NCBI RefSeq assembly: GCF_026241315.1
Contig: NZ_JAPHNA010000005.1
Span: 1 to 64,000 of the forward strand
Length of the DNA: 64,000 bases
Direction: 5' to 3'
Origin: Campylobacter sp. MIT 21-1684
Lineage (GTDB): Bacteria > Campylobacterota > Campylobacteria > Campylobacterales > Campylobacteraceae
Shown: positions 1-10,412 of the stretch, in pieces
How the letters are laid out: the number at the start of each line of letters is the position of its first letter
Position numbering within the stretch: the stretch's first letter is position 1
Notes under the pieces: generated by a model
Databases searched by the model: none
Told to the model about the DNA's origin: nothing
The model's input: only the letters and a program-made list of their open reading frames with translations
Position numbers and translations under genes: made by a program

Positions 1-57
1 GAGAACTCTTTAAATTTTGATTTTGGATTGATTTTTGAAAAAAGATTATTTTTCTAA
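1..57 (+). CDS. C-terminal tail of an unidentified gene (left edge)
   Basis: An open frame enters from the left edge and stops at TAA 55-57. It encodes 18 residues ending in LIFEKRLFF. It converges on murD and overlaps its last codons by 12 bases. From memory, C. jejuni has a forward gene (Cj0431) in this position next to murD, which fits. Eighteen codons are too few to identify a product, and the frame could be open by chance. Confidence 0.3.
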   Translation, partial: ENSLNFDFGLIFEKRLFF

Positions 58-1263
58 TTGATTGATGTATTGTTTGAAGAGTTCCCCGCGTTGTATATAT
101 GATGAAAACTGATCTAAACTTGAACAAGCTGGACTAAGCAAAGCTATGTCAGTTTTTTGGAGAATTTTGGAAATTTCTTTGACTGCTTTTGAAAGAATTT
201 CACATTTTGAAGCTTGTATTTGGTGTTTTTGTGCTAGAACAATCATACTATCAGCACTTTTTCCGATAAGATAGAGATGAATTTTAAAATTTTTTAGAAA
301 ATAAAATAAGCCGTTTAAATCAACTCCTTTGTCATCTCCTCCTAAAATAAGATGGATATTTTTAGTTTTATAACGATTGAGAGCAGCTTTCACTGCATCT
401 TCATTGGTTGCTTTTGTATCATTAACCCAAAGTCTGCCTTGTTTATCGTAGAGTTCTTCAAGTTTGTTTTCTTCTATGGTGAAATTGTTTAGAATATCGT
501 AGCTTGTAGTATCAAGCAAAATTTTTTCTATACTCAAAGCCATAGTGGCATCGAGTAAAAAAGGAGTTTGAAATCTTATTTTTTCAATATTTATACCCAT
601 TTTTTTAGCTAAATCAAATTCGTTTTTATAACTTATAATATAAGCTTTGCAATCAAGAAAATCTTTGTGTGTTTGAGGTATAATTGCTATGTCGCATTCA
701 TTTAATCTTTCTAAAACACTCAATTTTGCTTGTACGTATTTTTCAAAGTTTCCGTGCCAAGAAAGGTGATCAGCACCTATAGGTAAAAGAGCATAAATTT
801 CAGGTTTTGCTAGTTTTGTATAATGCAATGTGAAAGATGAAGTTTCAAGTATCCAAAGTTTTGCGTTAAGGTTAAGTTGTGCTAAAGGGATTCCGATATT
901 ACCGCCCATTGCAATTTCTATATGTGAGAGCAGATGAGCAGTCATTTGTGTCGTTGTTGTTTTACCATTTGTTCCACTTATCCAAATGCTTTTTGGCATA
1001 GCATCATAGAAGAAGTCATATTCGCTTTGTAGATTTTTTGCTTTTTGAACGAGAAAATGCGTTGGTGGAAATCCCGGACTTGGAATTTCAAGCTCACTTG
1101 CATTAGGGTCAAATTCATTTGGAGGTAGAAGTTTATTACCAAAATTATCTTCACTTGGCTTTAAAAAATTGTCATCATAGATGTTAAAACCACCTATTTT
1201 TTTACCAAAAATTTCAGCCAGACTTCGTGTTGTTTTGCCGTATCCAAAAAGTGATTTTTTCAT
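46..1263 (-). CDS. murD: UDP-N-acetylmuramoylalanine--D-glutamate ligase MurD
   Basis: This cytoplasmic ATP-dependent ligase adds D-glutamate to UDP-MurNAc-L-Ala in peptidoglycan precursor synthesis. The Mur-ligase P-loop ([10 protein letters not shown]) is clear, followed by [10 protein letters not shown] in the central domain, NDTKATNED and the C-terminal LILGGDDKG segment. The frame is open upstream, but the start is set at the ATG whose A overlaps the mraY stop (TAATG), giving 405 residues beginning [11 protein letters not shown], a normal length. It is the downstream partner of mraY and is probably translationally coupled to it, giving two consecutive cell-wall steps in one unit. Identity is secure. 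Confidence 0.95.
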   Translation of the reverse strand: MKKSLFGYGKTTRSLAEIFGKKIGGFNIYDDNFLKPSEDNFGNKLLPPNEFDPNASELEIPSPGFPPTHFLVQKAKNLQSEYDFFYDAMPKSIWISGTNGKTTTTQMTAHLLSHIEIAMGGNIGIPLAQLNLNAKLWILETSSFTLHYTKLAKPEIYALLPIGADHLSWHGNFEKYVQAKLSVLERLNECDIAIIPQTHKDFLDCKAYIISYKNEFDLAKKMGINIEKIRFQTPFLLDATMALSIEKILLDTTSYDILNNFTIEENKLEELYDKQGRLWVNDTKATNEDAVKAALNRYKTKNIHLILGGDDKGVDLNGLFYFLKNFKIHLYLIGKSADSMIVLAQKHQIQASKCEILSKAVKEISKILQKTDIALLSPACSSLDQFSSYIQRGELFKQYINQLEK

Positions 1264-2324
1264 TATCGCAATTTTATAGAAGCAAGTGCAAGGAGGTTTG
1301 CAAGAAAAGCTATCATCCAAAAACGTACTATGATTTTGTTTTCTACCCAACCTGCTTTTTCAAAATGATGATGGATTGGTGCCATTTTAAAAACTCTTTT
1401 GTGCCAGATTTTAAAGCTCCCAACTTGTAAAATAACTGAAACAGTTTCTAGAACAAAAATAAAACCTATAAGGAGTAAAAGAAATTCATTTTTACTAATA
1501 ATTGCTAAAAATCCTATAAATCCACCAAGTGCAAGACTACCGCTATCTCCCATAAAGATTTGTGCAGGATAGCAGTTATACCACAAAAAGCCCATTAAAG
1601 ATCCTATTAGAGCTCCGCAAATTACAACAACTTCTCCGAGTCCTTGAATTTTAGGCAGGAGTAAATATTCACTATAATTTACATTTCCGCTTAAATAAAG
1701 AAATATTCCAAGAGTTGTTAGAGAAAAAATACTTGGAACTGTGGCTAAACCGTCCAAACCATCAGTCAGATTAACAGCGTTTGAACTTGAGATTAATACT
1801 AAAATCCAAAAGAAAATAGCGAAAATTCCCATATCAAAAAGTGGATGTTTGTAAAAGGGCATATAAAGCTCGGTGCTTAGTTTTTCACTTAAAAAAAGTG
1901 GAAAAGTACAAAGAATTCCTGCAAGAATTTGAAGTATTAATTTCATTTTCGGACTTAAACCTGAGTGATTGTCTTTTTTTAAGACTTTTCCTAAATCGTC
2001 TATAAGTCCTATTGCACAAAAAAGAACAAGACATAAAAGCGCTGTAATGGAGAAAATATTATCAAGTCGCACACAAATTATACTTGTCAATACAGCACAA
2101 CCTATAAAAACAAGACCTCCCATAGTAGGAGTTTTTGATTTTACTTGATGTGTTTCTGGGGCAAATTCATAGATAGGTTGATTTGCTTTTCTTGTTTTTG
2201 CCCAAGCGATAAATTTTGACATAAAAAATAAAGACAAGCATAAAGCAATGAAAAAAGCAAATCCTGCTCGCACGCTGATATAACTAAAAAAAGCATAATT
2301 GCTTAAATCCGAAAGGTAGTACAA
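1263..2324 (-). CDS. mraY: Phospho-N-acetylmuramoyl-pentapeptide transferase MraY
   Basis: This polytopic inner-membrane enzyme transfers phospho-MurNAc-pentapeptide to undecaprenyl phosphate, forming lipid I. Family motifs are visible: TPTMGG, the aspartate pair in [33 protein letters not shown] and the histidine cluster in MAPIHHHFE. The frame extends to a TTG at 2375, but the TTG at 2324 has AAAAAAGG seven bases upstream and gives 353 residues beginning LYYLSDL, the usual Campylobacter length. A TAGAAT hexamer at 2356-2361 (minus strand) could be its -10. It is divergent from gpmI and overlaps murD by one base. Confidence 0.94.
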   Translation of the reverse strand: MYYLSDLSNYAFFSYISVRAGFAFFIALCLSLFFMSKFIAWAKTRKANQPIYEFAPETHQVKSKTPTMGGLVFIGCAVLTSIICVRLDNIFSITALLCLVLFCAIGLIDDLGKVLKKDNHSGLSPKMKLILQILAGILCTFPLFLSEKLSTELYMPFYKHPLFDMGIFAIFFWILVLISSSNAVNLTDGLDGLATVPSIFSLTTLGIFLYLSGNVNYSEYLLLPKIQGLGEVVVICGALIGSLMGFLWYNCYPAQIFMGDSGSLALGGFIGFLAIISKNEFLLLLIGFIFVLETVSVILQVGSFKIWHKRVFKMAPIHHHFEKAGWVENKIIVRFWMIAFLANLLALASIKLR

Positions 2325-2398
2325 AATAGAGCCTTTTTTGTTTTTATAAAGTTTAATTCTAGTAAAATCTAGCAAAAAAAATTCTTATAAGGAATACA

Positions 2399-3877
2399 AT
2401 GAGTCAAAAATGTATTTTAGTAATTACTGACGGTATAGGCTGTAATGAAAAAAGTGAATTTAATGCTTTTTTTGCAGCAAAAAAACCGCATTATGAAAAG
2501 CTTTTTAGTCAAGTACCTAATACTTTGTTAAAAACAAGTGGTTTGGCAGTTGGTTTGCCTAAAAATCAAATTGGTAATAGCGAGGTAGGGCATATGTGTA
2601 TAGGGAGTGGTCGTGTTATATATCAAAATTTGGTACGGATAAATGCAGCCATTGAAAATGGCGAATTGAAAAAAAATTCCAATTTGCACACTTTGCTTCA
2701 GAAATGTAAAAAAGTACATATTATAGGGCTTTATAGCAATGGCGGGGTACATTCTATGGATATGCATTTTAATGCTTTGCTTGAAATTTGTGTTCAAAAT
2801 GGAAATGAAGTTTTTGCTCATGCCATTACAGACGGTAGAGATGTTCCTCCTACAACAGCATTAACTTTTGTAAAAAATTTGCAAGAGCTAACAAAGAGAT
2901 TAGGAGTAGAATTTGCTTCGCTTTGCGGACGCTTTTATGCAATGGATAGGGATAGGAGATGGGAGAGAATTGAAGAATATTATAAATGCTTGATAGGGGA
3001 TTGTGTTGTGAGTGAAGATTTTGCTAATTTTATTGAAGATTCATACGCACGTCAGATCACAGATGAATTTTTGAAACCTGTGAGAAGTAAGAAATTTCAA
3101 GGAATTGGGACTGATGAGGGTTTGATTTTTATTAATTTTCGTAACGATAGAATGAAAGAAATAGTCCAAGCACTTAACAAAAAAGATTTTAATGAATTTC
3201 AACGTGATAGAATTTATAAAAATATCCTTACAATGAGTGAGTATGATGAGACTTTCGCATTGCCTGTTTTATTTGAAAAAGAAAAATTAGAAAATACTTT
3301 AGCTGAACTTGTTTCTCAGGCAGGACTTAGACAACTCCATACAGCTGAAACAGAAAAATATGCCCACGTTACATTTTTCTTTAATGGTGGCAAAGAGCAG
3401 GTACTTGAAAATGAAACAAGGGTTTTAATACCAAGCCCTAAAATTCGTACCTATGATGAAAAACCTCAAATGAGTGCTTTTGAAGTGCTTGAGGTTGTAA
3501 AACAAGGTATAAGAAAAGGTGAGGATTTTATAGTTGTAAATTTTGCAAATGGTGATATGGTAGGACATACCGGTAATTTTGATGCAACGGTTAAAGCTGT
3601 TGAAACAGTGGATACTTGTTTGGGTGAGCTTGTTAGCGAAGCAAGAAAAAATGGATATGCTTTTATAATCACAAGCGATCACGGAAACTGCGAGGCTATG
3701 CAAGATGAAAAAGGCAATATACTTACAAATCATACAAATTTTGATGTTTTTGTTTTTGTTGAGGCGCAAAGAGTAAGTAAGCTCAAAGAAGGAATGGGGC
3801 TTAGCAATGTAGCTGCTAGTGTACTGAAAATTTTAGGACTCGAACCAGCACAAGAAATGAATGAGGCTTTGTTTTAA
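2399..3877 (+). CDS. gpmI: 2,3-bisphosphoglycerate-independent phosphoglycerate mutase
   Basis: It interconverts 3- and 2-phosphoglycerate using two manganese ions and a phosphoserine intermediate. In Campylobacter, which lacks a complete glycolysis, it serves mainly gluconeogenesis. The 492-residue protein shows the metal-binding start VITDGIG, the catalytic-serine motif IGNSEVGHM, the substrate-loop TDGRDVPP, NFRNDRMKE, NFANGDMVGHTG and the second metal cluster TSDHGNCE. AAGGA lies just upstream of the ATG. It is the first gene of a forward gpmI-fabG pair 40 bases apart, divergent from mraY. Confidence 0.96.
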   Translation: MSQKCILVITDGIGCNEKSEFNAFFAAKKPHYEKLFSQVPNTLLKTSGLAVGLPKNQIGNSEVGHMCIGSGRVIYQNLVRINAAIENGELKKNSNLHTLLQKCKKVHIIGLYSNGGVHSMDMHFNALLEICVQNGNEVFAHAITDGRDVPPTTALTFVKNLQELTKRLGVEFASLCGRFYAMDRDRRWERIEEYYKCLIGDCVVSEDFANFIEDSYARQITDEFLKPVRSKKFQGIGTDEGLIFINFRNDRMKEIVQALNKKDFNEFQRDRIYKNILTMSEYDETFALPVLFEKEKLENTLAELVSQAGLRQLHTAETEKYAHVTFFFNGGKEQVLENETRVLIPSPKIRTYDEKPQMSAFEVLEVVKQGIRKGEDFIVVNFANGDMVGHTGNFDATVKAVETVDTCLGELVSEARKNGYAFIITSDHGNCEAMQDEKGNILTNHTNFDVFVFVEAQRVSKLKEGMGLSNVAASVLKILGLEPAQEMNEALF

Positions 3878-3917
3878 TATTCTTGTGTTACAATAATAAG
3901 AAATTTGAAAGGTAAAA

Positions 3918-4661
3918 ATGCGGTTTAGTGGAAAAAATGTTTTAATTACAGGTTCAAGTAAGGGTATAGGTGCGTCTATTGCTAAAGTATTAGCAAATTT
4001 TGGTTTAAAAGTGTGGATAAATTATCGTTCAAATCCAGCTCTTGCAGATTCTTTAAAAAAAAGTATTGTACTTAATGGTGGGAAAGCTGCTGTAATAGCT
4101 TTTGATGCGAGTCAAGAAAGTGAATTTGAAGCTGGTGTTAAGACTATTCTTGATTGTGATGGAGAATTAAACTATCTAGTCAATAATGCCGGTATAACAA
4201 ATGATAAACTTGCTCTTCGAATGAAGCTTGATGATTTTAATTCTGTTGTTGATACGAATTTAAATTCAGCGTTTTTAGGGTGTAGAGAGGCTTTAAAAGC
4301 TATGAGTAAAAAAAGGTTTGGTGGTGTTGTAAATATTTCTTCAATAGTTGGTGAAATGGGCAATATTGGGCAGGTGAATTATTCTGCAAGTAAAGGTGCT
4401 ATGATAGCAATGACAAAATCTTTCGCCAAGGAAGGTGCGAGTCGCAATATCCGTTTTAATTGTGTAACACCGGGTTTCATTAAGAGTGATATGACAGAAG
4501 TTTTAAGTGATGAAGTAAAGCAAAATTATCAAAAAAATATACCACTTGGACGTTTCGCAGAACCTGAAGAAATAGCATATTGTGTAGCATTTTTGTTAAG
4601 TGATTATGCTTCATATATTACAGGCGATGTTCTTAAAATTAATGGTGGTCTTTATATGTAA
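3918..4661 (+). CDS. fabG: 3-oxoacyl-ACP reductase FabG
   Basis: A short-chain dehydrogenase that reduces 3-oxoacyl-ACP with NADPH in fatty-acid elongation. The 247-residue Rossmann protein has the cofactor motif GSSKGIG near residue 12, NNAG around residue 90, the catalytic serine in ISSIVGE and the YSASK tyrosine/lysine pair near residue 155. GAAAGG precedes the ATG. It is close to acpP-fabF-accA, separated by reverse-strand tenA. From memory C. jejuni carries the mfrABE (sdh-like) genes between fabG and tenA. Here only about 160 bases lie between them. Confidence 0.94.
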   Translation: MRFSGKNVLITGSSKGIGASIAKVLANFGLKVWINYRSNPALADSLKKSIVLNGGKAAVIAFDASQESEFEAGVKTILDCDGELNYLVNNAGITNDKLALRMKLDDFNSVVDTNLNSAFLGCREALKAMSKKRFGGVVNISSIVGEMGNIGQVNYSASKGAMIAMTKSFAKEGASRNIRFNCVTPGFIKSDMTEVLSDEVKQNYQKNIPLGRFAEPEEIAYCVAFLLSDYASYITGDVLKINGGLYM

Positions 4662-4822
4662 AAATTTTTTGAGATTGAAAAAATATTTTTTTAAACTAGA
4701 AATACAGCTATAAAGAATTTTTACTCATCTCTTACAATGAAAATATTTTTTATAATTTTAATTCGTGATAATTCTTTCAGTTTGAAAATTTCCAAGGAAA
4801 GCGATTTTAGTTATAGAGAGAC
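4662..4822. other. Convergent intergenic region fabG/tenA
   Basis: 161 AT-rich bases between two converging genes. No open frame, strong hairpin or recognisable gene remnant was found. If the remembered C. jejuni order is right, this is where mfrABE would sit. Confidence 0.5.
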
Positions 4823-5488
4823 TTAGAAATCCATTTGCATTTTCATACTGTGTTCCCAAAAAGCCGTTTCTAAACGCACCGCTGTGTAAAAAATCTCGTT
4901 AAGCCTGTTGAATTTTGTTGTATTGATTTGCCTTTGATAGCTATTTACAAAATCTTCAAATTCTTTGATTTCTGTTTGAAATTCTTGACTCGAATAAGTT
5001 AAAATCCATTCTTTATAAGGATGATGGTGTAATGTTTTTTCATCTATGCTTGCTATCATTTCAGTTCCTATATATCCATATCCTATAGCACAGGCACTAA
5101 GAGCTATAAGCATATCTAAAAAATCTCCACTTTGTCCAACATTTAAAACATAACGCGTATAAGCTATTGTGGTGAGACTTTCGTCTTTAATGCTAAGTTC
5201 TTTTGTGTCAATGCCTAATTGTAAAATGTTTTTATGAAGCTCAATTTCACCATTGATAATGGCATTTTGAAATTTCATTGCAAAGCGGAGTTCATTTGCA
5301 TTTGTCGCGTTTAAAGCTAAAGTGGCATAAGCTTTAGCGTAATGAAGAAGGAAAAGATAGTCTTGTTTGAGATAAAATAAAAACACTTCTTTTGGTAAGG
5401 AACCATCTTGAAGTTTTTTGACAAAAGCATGGTGTATATAATTATCCCACTGTGCTGAATTTTTTTCTATTAAATCTTTAAAAAGCAT
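4823..5488 (-). CDS. tenA: TenA-family thiaminase II / aminopyrimidine hydrolase
   Basis: TenA proteins hydrolyse the amino group of 4-amino-5-aminomethyl-2-methylpyrimidine, or thiamine itself, to salvage the HMP half of thiamine. Older annotations call the family a transcriptional regulator. The 221-residue all-helical protein shows the family layout: WDNYIHHAFV near the N-terminus, FYLKQDYLFL around 38-47, the catalytic-cysteine segment SACAIGYGYIG (Cys133), YKEWILTYSS, and RLETAFWEHS at the C-terminus. It is reversed between fabG and acpP and is probably transcribed alone. Salvage may matter here because no thiC is seen after dnaQ, where memory places it in C. jejuni. Confidence 0.88.
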   Translation of the reverse strand: MLFKDLIEKNSAQWDNYIHHAFVKKLQDGSLPKEVFLFYLKQDYLFLLHYAKAYATLALNATNANELRFAMKFQNAIINGEIELHKNILQLGIDTKELSIKDESLTTIAYTRYVLNVGQSGDFLDMLIALSACAIGYGYIGTEMIASIDEKTLHHHPYKEWILTYSSQEFQTEIKEFEDFVNSYQRQINTTKFNRLNEIFYTAVRLETAFWEHSMKMQMDF

Positions 5489-5582
5489 ACTTACAATCCT
5501 TTATTATTTGTATATTTTTGCATTGCATTTTCTTAATCAAAGTATAGCAAAACTTTCTATAAATAGTTTAAGTTTTTTATAG

Positions 5583-5588
5583 TAAAAT
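5583..5588 (+). promoter_or_regulatory. -10 element of the acpP promoter
   Basis: TAAAAT preceded by a T-rich stretch (TTTTTTATAG) lies 33 bases before the acpP ATG. Campylobacter vegetative promoters typically combine a good -10 with an upstream T-rich period and a poor -35. No mapped start supports it. Confidence 0.45.
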
Positions 5589-5621
5589 ACTTTTTATTTT
5601 TTAATTTTGAAGGAGAAGTAA

Positions 5622-5858
5622 ATGGCAACTTTTGATGATGTAAAAGCTGTAGTAGTGGAGCAATTAAGTATCGATGCAGACGCTGTAAAATTAGAGTCAA
5701 AGATTATTGAAGATTTGGGTGCTGATTCTTTAGATGTTGTGGAGCTTATTATGGCTTTAGAAGAAAAATTTGAAGTAGAAATTCCAGATAGTGATGCTGA
5801 AAAACTTATCAAAATCGAAGATGTTGTAAAATATATTGAAAATCTTAAGAAAGCTTAA
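5622..5858 (+). CDS. acpP: Acyl carrier protein
   Basis: The 78-residue acidic carrier holds growing acyl chains on a 4'-phosphopantetheine arm. The attachment serine is Ser36 in [10 protein letters not shown], followed by the usual helix [15 protein letters not shown] precedes the ATG. fabF begins 19 bases after the stop, so the two are almost certainly co-transcribed with accA. It also feeds acyl-ACP to lipid A and phospholipid synthesis. Identity is not in doubt. Confidence 0.97.
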   Translation: MATFDDVKAVVVEQLSIDADAVKLESKIIEDLGADSLDVVELIMALEEKFEVEIPDSDAEKLIKIEDVVKYIENLKKA

Positions 5859-5877
5859 ATTATTTAAAGGCTTATTT

Positions 5878-7092
5878 TTGAAAAGAGTTGTAGTTACAGG
5901 TATGGGTATGATTAATGCCCTTGGATTAGAAAAGGAGAGTTCTTTTAAAAGAATTTGTGAAGGGAAAAGCGGGATTAATAAAATTACTTTATTTGATGCA
6001 AGCGATTTTCCTGTACAAATTGCTGCTGAAGTTAAGAATTTTGATCCTTTAAAAATAATTGATCCAAAAGAAGTGAAAAAGATAGACCGCTTTATTCAGT
6101 TGGGTATTCAAGCTGCGAAAGAGGCGATAGAAGATGCGAAATTTGATACTGCAATAGATAAAAATGACTTTGGTATAGTTTCGGCTTCAGGCATAGGCGG
6201 TTTGCCAAATATAGAAAAAAATTCTATTGTTTCTGAACAACGAGGACCTAGAAAAATTTCACCTTTTTTTATCCCTTCAGCTCTCATCAATATGCTTGGA
6301 GGTTTGATTTCTATTCAACACGGACTCAAAGGACCAAATCTTTCTTGTGTTACTGCTTGTGCTGCTGGGACTCACGCCATAGGAGAAGCTTATAAAAGTA
6401 TAGTTTTAGGAAGTGCAAATAAAATGCTTGTAGTTGGTTCAGAATCGGCAATTTGTCCTGTGGGTATAGGTGGTTTTGCTTCTATGAAAGCTTTATCTAC
6501 AAGAAACGATGAACCAGAGTTTGCTTCAAGACCTTTTGATAAGGAAAGAGATGGTTTTGTAATGGGTGAAGGTTCTGGAGCTTTAGTGCTAGAAGAATAT
6601 GAGCAAGCAAAACAAAGGGGAGTAAGAATTTATGCTGAGCTTATAGGTTTTGGCGAGAGTGCAGATGCGTATCATATTACTTCGCCAACATTAGAAGGGC
6701 CGTTAAGAGCTATGCAAAAAGCTTTACAAATGGCAGGAAATTTAAAAGTAGATTATATTAATGCACACGGTACTTCTACACCGATTAATGATAAAAATGA
6801 AACTGCAGCTATAAAAACTCTTTTTGCTGATTCTATTCCGGTTGTAAGTTCTACTAAAGGACAGATTGGACATTGTTTAGGTGCTGCAGGAACTATTGAG
6901 GCAGTTATTAGTCTTATGGCTTTACAAAATAATATTGTTCCTCCTACTATAAATCAATTTGTTAAAGATGAAGAATGTGATCTTGATTATGTGGCAAATC
7001 AAGCTAGAGAAATAAATTTGGAAGTTGTAATGAGTAATTCTTTTGGTTTTGGCGGTACAAACGGTTGCGTTCTTTTTAGAAAAGTGGAATAA
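5878..7092 (+). CDS. fabF: 3-oxoacyl-ACP synthase II FabF
   Basis: The condensing enzyme that elongates acyl-ACP with malonyl-ACP. The catalytic triad is complete: Cys161 (VTACAAG), His296 (NAHGTST) and His331 ([11 protein letters not shown]), with GFGGTNG near the C-terminus. The frame extends back to an ATG at 5836 inside acpP, but the TTG at 5878 has AAAGG seven bases upstream and gives 404 residues starting [10 protein letters not shown], the family's normal beginning. It is the second gene of acpP-fabF-accA, and accA starts one base after its stop. Confidence 0.95.
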   Translation: MKRVVVTGMGMINALGLEKESSFKRICEGKSGINKITLFDASDFPVQIAAEVKNFDPLKIIDPKEVKKIDRFIQLGIQAAKEAIEDAKFDTAIDKNDFGIVSASGIGGLPNIEKNSIVSEQRGPRKISPFFIPSALINMLGGLISIQHGLKGPNLSCVTACAAGTHAIGEAYKSIVLGSANKMLVVGSESAICPVGIGGFASMKALSTRNDEPEFASRPFDKERDGFVMGEGSGALVLEEYEQAKQRGVRIYAELIGFGESADAYHITSPTLEGPLRAMQKALQMAGNLKVDYINAHGTSTPINDKNETAAIKTLFADSIPVVSSTKGQIGHCLGAAGTIEAVISLMALQNNIVPPTINQFVKDEECDLDYVANQAREINLEVVMSNSFGFGGTNGCVLFRKVE

Positions 7093-7093
7093 A

Positions 7094-8035
7094 ATGGCTT
7101 CATATTTAGATTTTGAGAAAAATATTCAACAAATTGATGAAGACATTGTAAATGCACAAATTAAAGGCGATGCCGATGCTGTTATCATTCTGAGAAAAAA
7201 TCTTGAAAAAGAAATTACCAAAACTTATAAAAATTTAAGTGATTTTCAAAGATTACAACTTGCCAGACATCCGGATAGACCTTATGCTTTAGATTATATA
7301 GAGCTTTTTTTAAGTAATTCTTACGAGATTCACGGTGATAGAGCTTTTAGAGATGATCCTTCCATAGTTTGTTTTATGGGGTATTTGGGTGAAAAAAAAA
7401 TTATTGTGATTGGAGAACAAAAGGGACGTGGAACTAAAGATAAGATTGCTAGAAATTTTGGAATGCCACATCCTGAAGGGTATCGTAAGGCCTTAAGAGT
7501 TGCAAGACTTGCTGAAAAATTTCAAATTCCTATTTTATTTTTAATTGATACTCCCGGTGCCTATCCCGGTATTGGTGCAGAAGAACGTGGACAAAGCGAA
7601 GCTATTGCGAAAAATCTTTATGAATTAAGTGATTTAAAAATTCCTACTGTTGCCGTAGTAATAGGAGAAGGTGGTAGTGGAGGAGCTTTAGCTATAGGAG
7701 TAGCTGATAAACTTGCTATGATGAAAAATTCAGTTTTTTCTGTTATCTCTCCTGAAGGATGTGCGGCTATACTGTGGAATGAGCCTACAAAAAGTGAGGC
7801 TGCTACTAAAGCGATGAAAGTAACAGCAGATGATTTAAAAGCACAAGGCTTAATTGATGATGTGATTGATGAACCTATAAACGGAGCTCATCGCGATAAA
7901 CAAGCTGCAGCTATCGCGATAGCAGAATATGTTAAAAAAGCTTTTCGTGAATTAGAGAGTATAGACAGAAGAGAACTTGTCTCAAATCGTATGGAAAAAA
8001 TTTTAAAACTAGGAGCTTTTAAAGAGAATTTTTGA
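7094..8035 (+). CDS. accA: Acetyl-CoA carboxylase carboxyltransferase subunit alpha
   Basis: With AccD this subunit transfers the carboxyl group from biotin-BCCP to acetyl-CoA, forming malonyl-CoA. Family signatures are [36 protein letters not shown], the oxyanion-hole segment DTPGAYPG and [12 protein letters not shown]. The chosen ATG at 7094 gives 313 residues; the longer open frame starts inside fabF. It ends the acpP-fabF-accA unit. No clear terminator follows. Confidence 0.96.
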   Translation: MASYLDFEKNIQQIDEDIVNAQIKGDADAVIILRKNLEKEITKTYKNLSDFQRLQLARHPDRPYALDYIELFLSNSYEIHGDRAFRDDPSIVCFMGYLGEKKIIVIGEQKGRGTKDKIARNFGMPHPEGYRKALRVARLAEKFQIPILFLIDTPGAYPGIGAEERGQSEAIAKNLYELSDLKIPTVAVVIGEGGSGGALAIGVADKLAMMKNSVFSVISPEGCAAILWNEPTKSEAATKAMKVTADDLKAQGLIDDVIDEPINGAHRDKQAAAIAIAEYVKKAFRELESIDRRELVSNRMEKILKLGAFKENF

Positions 8036-8214
8036 GTCTTTTTTGCCGCAAAATTCAACTACTATATAAAACTTCTAAAAAATTGAAATACTATTATTTT
8101 TTATTCCATTAATCTTACAAAGAGTTGTTTCAATGTTAATAGAGTATCTTTGATAAATAAAAACTATGCTTCATTAATATTTTTTTAAGTGAGTTTTCTG
8201 TTTAATTCAAAATA

Positions 8215-8231
8215 TTGATTTTAAGTATCAA
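8215..8231 (+). promoter_or_regulatory. Fur-box-like palindrome upstream of the TonB receptor
   Basis: A 17-base site with perfect outer arms TTGAT...ATCAA around TTTAAGT, 25 bases before the receptor ATG. Against a remembered Campylobacter Fur consensus of the type TTGATAATnATTATCAA it has three mismatches. The position, overlapping the leader of an iron-receptor gene, is where a Fur operator would be expected. Binding is inferred. Confidence 0.5.
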
Positions 8232-8256
8232 AATATTTTTAAGAAAGGTTTGGAGA

Positions 8257-10374
8257 ATGAACAATTTCAAAGTTAAAAGAAAATTATTTCTTTCCCTTGT
8301 TTGCTTTAATTCACTTCTAGCAGAAACTAATTATAATCTTGATGATGTGGTTGTAAGTGCTTCTGGATATGAGCAAAATGTTAAAGAAGCCCCGGCAAGC
8401 ATTTCTGTTGTTACCGGAGAGGAAATTTTAAATCGTCCTATGAGAGATTTGGGTGATATAGTTCAAGAGGTACCCGGAGTATCTACTTCAGTTGGAAAAA
8501 CGGGTTCAAATACTATTAACATAAGAGGTATGGCAAGTAAATATACTTTAATATTAATTGATGGAAAGAGAGTAAATATTTCTTCAAGTTTTGATAGCAA
8601 TGGATTTGACTCTACTTCGGGCTTTCTACCACCTGCTAATATGATAGAAAGAGTTGAGGTTATAAGAGGTCCTGCTAGTGTTATTTATGGAAGTGATGCT
8701 CTTGGTGGAGTAATCAATATCATTACTAAAAAAAATCCAGATAAAGCTACGGGTGGCATAGGATTTGACACAAGACTTCAACAGCATCATAACACTTGGG
8801 GGAATGTTTATGGTTTAAATGGAAATATATTTGCGCCAATTGATGAGAAAATTTCTTTTAATTTTAGAGGAAAATATTATTATGGAGAAAAAAATAAATT
8901 TTATAAGAGAGATATAGCAGGATATGATCTTAGCGGTCAAACACAAGCAGGTAAAAATAATCCTTATACTTCGCATTCTCCAACAGGATACAAAAATTTT
9001 TCTGTTGGTGGTCGGGTTAATTATCTTTTAAATGAGAGAAATTCTTTCTATTTTGACGTAGATTATGGCTTTCAAAGATTAGGTTCTCTCAATACTTCAG
9101 GGAATCAAATCACAGCCATAAGGGATTATCATAAGTATAATTTTATTTTCAATCACGATGGAGATTATTCAGAACTTTTTGGAAGGATAAATAATTATAT
9201 TCAATATTCTAACACTAAAAGACTTTCCCACAGAGATGTAAAAATAGGAACAAGTAGTGGGACTCCTAATCACGAGGCTTTGATTGATGATCAGTTTATA
9301 GCTTTGGGTTCAACTTGGACAAAAAATTTTGATTTTATAAAATACGGCTCAATGATTTTTCAAGCAGGTCCTTATTTTCAATGGGAGAGATTGTATAAAA
9401 GAAATGCGAATTTCGATAAAGATGCTTATCAAGCGGCTTTATTTTCAGAAGGGGAATATTTTATTAATGATTATTTTTCAACCACACTCGGTGCAAGGTT
9501 GAATTATGCTCAAGTGTATGGAGCATTTTTAAGTCCGAGATTTTTTGTGAATACGTATCCAAACGATTGGCTTATTTTAAAGGCAGGAGTTGCTAATGGA
9601 CTTTCTATCCCAGATCTTGGACAGAAATATGATGGGTACTATAATACAAGCGGAACAACAGATTTGTACGGTAATGGAAGTTTAAAAGCAGAGACAACTT
9701 TGAATTACGAAATTTCCGCCATAGCAGAGAATCATTTAGCAACAGTGACTTTAACAGGCTTTTTGACTGATTTTAGCAATGCTATTAATTCTCAAACTTA
9801 TCAAACTTCCGCTCAACTTCCTTTTGGATATGGAGAGTGTGGAACTTATGGGGGTCAAACTTGTAGTATTTATGAAAATGTTGATAAGGCAAGATCTAAA
9901 GGGGTAGAATTTTCTATAAAATCAAAAGCACTTTTGAGTACTTATATCCCAAAAGGTATTTATTTGGACTTTAATTATGCTTTTACAGATACAAAACAAC
10001 GAACAGGTGCTAATAAAGGTAAAGCTTTAAATGATGTACCAAGACATAATCTTGCAGCTAAGGTTTCTTATAAGAACTGGGGATTTGACAGTTATTTAAG
10101 ATTGGTATCAAAAATTGATACTCCAACCGATAATGCACATAGTGCTAATATTGGTCCGGGTGCTTTTTATAAAGATATGCACCTTGTGGATTTAGGGACA
10201 AATTACCATTTTAAAAATGGTATAACTATGGGAGTGGTAATAAACAATCTTCTTGATAAAAATTTTGTTGATTATTCTGTATATGAGCAACGTGGAAGAA
10301 GTTCATATACAAATAATTATCAAAGAATGATTCCGAGCAGAAATGTTTGGCTTACCCTAAGAGCTGATTTTTAA
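8257..10374 (+). CDS. cfrB: TonB-dependent outer-membrane receptor, CfrB-like (ferric siderophore)
   Basis: A 705-residue TonB-dependent receptor. A signal peptide (KRKLFLSLVCFNSLLA) is followed by the TonB-box-like DDVVVSASG. The plug domain then runs APASISVVTGEEI, RDLGDIVQEVPGVS, IRGMASKYTLILIDGKRVN and VEVIRGPASVIYGSDALGGVINI. The 22-strand barrel ends in the aromatic WLTLRADF, as outer-membrane porins do. The start at 8257 follows AAAGG; the ORF can extend to 8215 but only through the palindromic leader. In C. jejuni the accA/NUDIX neighbourhood holds the ferric-enterobactin receptor gene cfrB (Cj0444, broken in NCTC 11168). The same position and family suggest an orthologue, intact here. 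Substrate is inferred. Confidence 0.8.
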   Translation: MNNFKVKRKLFLSLVCFNSLLAETNYNLDDVVVSASGYEQNVKEAPASISVVTGEEILNRPMRDLGDIVQEVPGVSTSVGKTGSNTINIRGMASKYTLILIDGKRVNISSSFDSNGFDSTSGFLPPANMIERVEVIRGPASVIYGSDALGGVINIITKKNPDKATGGIGFDTRLQQHHNTWGNVYGLNGNIFAPIDEKISFNFRGKYYYGEKNKFYKRDIAGYDLSGQTQAGKNNPYTSHSPTGYKNFSVGGRVNYLLNERNSFYFDVDYGFQRLGSLNTSGNQITAIRDYHKYNFIFNHDGDYSELFGRINNYIQYSNTKRLSHRDVKIGTSSGTPNHEALIDDQFIALGSTWTKNFDFIKYGSMIFQAGPYFQWERLYKRNANFDKDAYQAALFSEGEYFINDYFSTTLGARLNYAQVYGAFLSPRFFVNTYPNDWLILKAGVANGLSIPDLGQKYDGYYNTSGTTDLYGNGSLKAETTLNYEISAIAENHLATVTLTGFLTDFSNAINSQTYQTSAQLPFGYGECGTYGGQTCSIYENVDKARSKGVEFSIKSKALLSTYIPKGIYLDFNYAFTDTKQRTGANKGKALNDVPRHNLAAKVSYKNWGFDSYLRLVSKIDTPTDNAHSANIGPGAFYKDMHLVDLGTNYHFKNGITMGVVINNLLDKNFVDYSVYEQRGRSSYTNNYQRMIPSRNVWLTLRADF

Positions 10375-10412
10375 AAAAATAAAACTTAAGTTTCATAGAA
10401 TTTCTTCTTTAA

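Noticed and set aside
5836-5878. ATG at 5836 as start of fabF
   Set aside because: It lies inside acpP and adds 14 residues not seen in the family; TTG 5878 has a proper ribosome site.
8029-8044. Sixteen-base TTTTTGAGTCTTTTTT shared by the ends of accA and mnmG (13180-13195)
   Set aside because: Too short and T-rich to call a mobile repeat; more likely similar 3'-end sequence or chance.
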